From positions 186,001 to 250,000 of the forward strand of contig NZ_FWFK01000003.1 of NCBI RefSeq assembly GCF_900172265.1: 64,000 bases of DNA. Direction: 5' to 3'. Below are positions 62,193 to 64,000 of this stretch, one piece after another. This stretch comes from Roseivivax jejudonensis. GTDB lineage: Bacteria; Pseudomonadota; Alphaproteobacteria; Rhodobacterales; Rhodobacteraceae. The notes beneath the pieces were generated by a model that worked only from the letters and a program-made list of their open reading frames with translations, made no database searches and was not told the DNA's origin. Positions within the stretch are counted from its first letter, which is position 1. Each line of letters starts with the position of its first letter. Both the position numbers and the translations under genes were made by a program.

Positions 62193-62939
62193 TCAGCGCT
62201 GACGCCCGGCCCACCGGACCATCTGCCGCAGGATGCCATGCAGGATCTGCGCGTCCGACCGGGTGAGCGGCATCCGGCTCCAGAGATTGCGCAGGTTGCG
62301 CTTCATGCTCTCGGCCTTCTCCTCGGGAAAGAAGAACCCCGCCTCGTCGAGCCGCGTCTCGTAGTGCCGGGCGAGCGCCTCGACCTCCGCCTGGCTGGCC
62401 CACGCCGTCCCGGCGAGCTCGACCCGCTCGGCGGCCATCTCGGTCGTCGCGCGGCGCCACTCGTAGCCCATGAGCAGCACGCACTGCGCGAGGTTCAGCG
62501 ACGGGTAGTCCGGATTGACCGGCACCGACACGACGGCGTTCGCCCGCGCGATGTCGGCGTTCTCGAGCCCGGCGCGCTCGGGCCCGAAGAGAACGCCCAC
62601 GCGCGCGCCGGACGCGATGCGCGCGCGCGCCTCGCGCATCGCCGCCTCGGGCGACAGGACCGGGATCGTCATGCCGCGCGGCCGTGCGGTGGTGGCCAGC
62701 ACCCAGTGGCAGGAGGCCACGGCCGCCGCGGTATCCTCCGCCACTTGCGCGCGGTCGAGCACCCGGCCCGCACCGCTCGCCATCGCCCGCGCGGCCGGGT
62801 TCGGCCAGCCGTCGCGCGGCGCCACGAGTTGCATGTCCTCGAGGCCGAAATTCAGCATCGCGCGCGCGGCGGCGCCGATGTTCTCGCCCATCTGCGGGCG
62901 CACCAGCACCATGCGCGGCTGCCCCGGTCGGTCCGTCAT
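62193..62939 (-). CDS. SpoU/TrmH-family RNA methyltransferase (TrmJ-like)
   Basis: 248 aa from the ATG at 62939. The SPOUT trefoil-knot motifs are MVLVRPQMGENIGAAARAMLNFGL (motif 1, with the Asn-Ile-Gly-Ala-Ala segment), GVLFGPERAGLENADI (motif 2) and VNPDYPSLNLAQCVLLMGYEW (motif 3). This is the TrmJ arrangement, 2'-O-methylation of tRNA residue 32; target not certain. Divergent from the ThiE/TenI-like gene. Confidence 0.92.
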   Translation of the reverse strand: MTDRPGQPRMVLVRPQMGENIGAAARAMLNFGLEDMQLVAPRDGWPNPAARAMASGAGRVLDRAQVAEDTAAAVASCHWVLATTARPRGMTIPVLSPEAAMREARARIASGARVGVLFGPERAGLENADIARANAVVSVPVNPDYPSLNLAQCVLLMGYEWRRATTEMAAERVELAGTAWASQAEVEALARHYETRLDEAGFFFPEEKAESMKRNLRNLWSRMPLTRSDAQILHGILRQMVRWAGRQR

Positions 62940-63050
62940 CGGTTTCCCTCGCTCGGATCGCCGCCGCTCTAGGCGCTCGCGCCGCCGTAGGCAATGGCCG
63001 GCGGCGCGCGGGCGTGCCGCCCCGCCCCGGACAGGGCGCCCGGCCAGCTC

Positions 63051-63098
63051 TTCATCTTGCCGAAAACCCCGGGGAGCGCGAGGGGCAGCGCCCCTCGC
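63051..63098 (+). repeat. Dispersed intergenic repeat, copy 3
   Basis: TTCATCTTGCCGAAAACCCC lead, then the hairpin GCGAGGGGC (63078-63086), loop AGC, GCCCCTCGC (63090-63098). Its first 24 bases differ from copy 1 at one position. It lies in a divergent gap between the trmJ-like and ThiE/TenI-like genes, so it cannot be a terminator of either. Confidence 0.7.
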
Positions 63099-63241
63099 AC
63101 GGCGGGTTGGGCGCGCGCGAAGGGTCCTCGAGTGCGCGCACGCGGCGCGTGTGGCAGTCGGCCCGGACGGTGGCGTTGCGTCCGCTTTCCAATCCCGGCC
63201 ACCTTCGCTATCACCGCGCAAACGTCCTCCGGAGCGCATGA

Positions 63242-63862
63242 ATGGCCGATACAGAAGAGCCGCAGATCTACCTTCTGACCCCCCCGAACCTCGATCTCGG
63301 CACGTTTCCGGACCGCCTCGCCCGACTTCTCGACGCCGAACCGGTGGCGTGCCTGCGCCTCGCCCTGGCCACCCGGGACGAGGATACGATCCTGCGCGCC
63401 GCCGACGCCATCCGCGACGTGGCCCATGCCCGCGACGTGGCGCTGGTGATCGACACCCATGTGGTGCTGGCCGAGCGGCTCGGGCTCGACGGCGTGCATC
63501 TGGGCGATGGCGTGCGATCCGTGCGTGCGGCCCGCAAGGCGCTCGGCGCGGACGCCATCGTCGGCGCCTTCTGCGGGGCCTCGCGCCATGACGGCATGAA
63601 CGCGGGCGAGGCCGGCGCCGACTACGTCAGCTTTGGCCCGGTCAGCGCCGGCGCGCTCGGCGACGGCACCGCGGCAGAGACCGACCTCTTCCGCTGGTGG
63701 AGCGAGATGATCGAGCTGCCCGTCGTTGCCGAGGGCGGTCTCGATGCGCACGCGGTGCACGAGCTTGCCCCGCTGACCGATTTCTTCGCCTTCGGAGAAG
63801 AGATCTGGGCCGCCGACGACCCCGTCGCGGCTCTGCGCGCTCTGCGCGCGACCATGACCTGA
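63242..63862 (+). CDS. ThiE/TenI-like thiamine phosphate synthase family protein
   Basis: 206 aa, TIM barrel. YLLTPPNLDLGTFP at the N-terminus and the DGVHLGDGVRSVRAARKALGADAIVGAFC, ADYVSFGPVSAGAL and VVAEGGLD segments follow the ThiE layout; the phosphate-binding GxF, SFGP and GG loops are visible. It may be true ThiE or a TenI-like relative; the family motifs are looser than in E. coli ThiE. No other thiamine gene is in view. Confidence 0.8.
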   Translation: MADTEEPQIYLLTPPNLDLGTFPDRLARLLDAEPVACLRLALATRDEDTILRAADAIRDVAHARDVALVIDTHVVLAERLGLDGVHLGDGVRSVRAARKALGADAIVGAFCGASRHDGMNAGEAGADYVSFGPVSAGALGDGTAAETDLFRWWSEMIELPVVAEGGLDAHAVHELAPLTDFFAFGEEIWAADDPVAALRALRATMT

Positions 63863-63926
63863 GCCGGCAGAGCCGACTGTGGAACAGCCAGCGCGTCGGC
63901 GGTGGCCTGCGCAATCGGGCCAGCTG

Positions 63927-64000
63927 TCAGGTTGTCGTCGGGCGATGACCGTCGCGCACCGCCGCCTCGAGCAGGTGCGCCAGCGTCTTGCGGTTGGGCG
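63927..64000 (-). CDS. C-terminal end of a minus-strand gene, unidentified
   Basis: A frame open to the window edge ends at the TGA (63927-63929). The visible tail reads PNRKTLAHLLEAAVRDGHRP then TTT, an amphipathic helix with GC-rich third positions, so it looks coding. Too short to identify. The 64 bases to the ThiE/TenI-like stop hold no obvious terminator. Confidence 0.4.
   Translation of the reverse strand, partial: PNRKTLAHLLEAAVRDGHRPTTT

Noticed and set aside
1-64000. CRISPR arrays, prophage, insertion sequences, restriction or other defence genes
   Set aside because: No regularly spaced repeats of 20-40 bases, no transposase, integrase, Cas, phage structural or restriction-modification motifs were seen on either strand.

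Overview
The window is a 64 kb, high-GC, gene-dense piece of bacterial chromosome. Gene content points to an alphaproteobacterium of the Rhodobacterales (Roseobacter/Rhodobacter group). The signs are a DUF815 ATPase behind tatABC, an RNA methyltransferase fused translationally to a PIN protein of the type known from Rhodobacter (RSP_2647/RSP_2648-like families), a DUF6778-type lipoprotein, a TakP-type TRAP transporter, an Entner-Doudoroff pair, an aa3-type cytochrome oxidase with heme A synthase, and DUF2852, DUF2244, DUF1127 and Usg proteins. I see no prophage, insertion sequence, CRISPR array, rRNA or plasmid genes. It looks like core chromosome, with a few accessory transport operons.

Layout. 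1-5.9 kb: the 3' part of dnaB, a long intergenic inverted repeat, alr with two small membrane proteins (the second PqiA-like), a membrane/coiled-coil protein, radA and cvpA. 6.1-8.7 kb (minus): a cyanide-insensitive-type cytochrome bd oxidase, cydA-cydB-DUF2474. 8.85-14.3 kb (plus): purF, a small module protein, an SDR, then surE-pcm-nlpD-like. 14.4-16.8 kb (minus): tatA-tatB-tatC-DUF815. 16.9-21.5 kb: a WYL-type regulator behind an array of TTGTCA boxes, an orphan Fe-type ABC ATPase with a candidate 26-aa membrane peptide, rlmI-like plus PIN, and a lipoprotein. 21.7-24.3 kb: edd-eda behind a LacI-type operator. 24.3-27.4 kb (minus): glnE plus a coupled 88-aa protein. 27.5-30 kb: a YbaK-like protein, DUF2852 behind two copies of a 21-bp palindrome, an RDD protein and bpt. 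30.1-35.5 kb (minus): a TonB receptor with an HmuTUV-like ABC transporter and an O-methyltransferase. 35.9-40.4 kb (minus): a TRAP operon. 40.6-44.3 kb: a globin, tRNA-Leu(GAG), a phosphoesterase with a lipid kinase, lipB and a DUF1127 protein. 44.6-47.8 kb: ctaD, DUF2244 and a glycosyltransferase-like protein. 47.9-54.8 kb: yqeY-like, carA, an MshEN-GT2 fusion, a GntR regulator, a HAD nucleotidase, a UbiH-family hydroxylase and usg. 55-59.3 kb: gyrA, a LysR regulator and a DoxX-like protein. 59.5-64 kb: an M32 carboxypeptidase, heme A synthase (ctaA/COX15), a TrmJ-like methyltransferase, a ThiE/TenI-like protein and the end of one more gene.

Functional links. Respiration is represented by an aa3 oxidase subunit, the heme A synthase needed to load it, and a high-affinity bd oxidase. 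Iron or heme acquisition is one co-oriented block from 35.5 to 30.1 kb. Sugar-acid catabolism is edd-eda. Protein export (tat) plausibly serves the twin-arginine-type TRAP binding protein encoded here.

No clearly new multi-gene system is visible. The least explained signals are small: two 21-bp palindromes 59 bp apart before the DUF2852 gene, a four-box TTGTCA array before the WYL regulator, a three-copy dispersed intergenic hairpin repeat, a 19-bp perfect inverted repeat after dnaB, a two-tier structured leader before bpt, and a 26-aa membrane peptide ORF. All coordinates were read by eye; starts were chosen from ribosome-binding sites and family N-termini.
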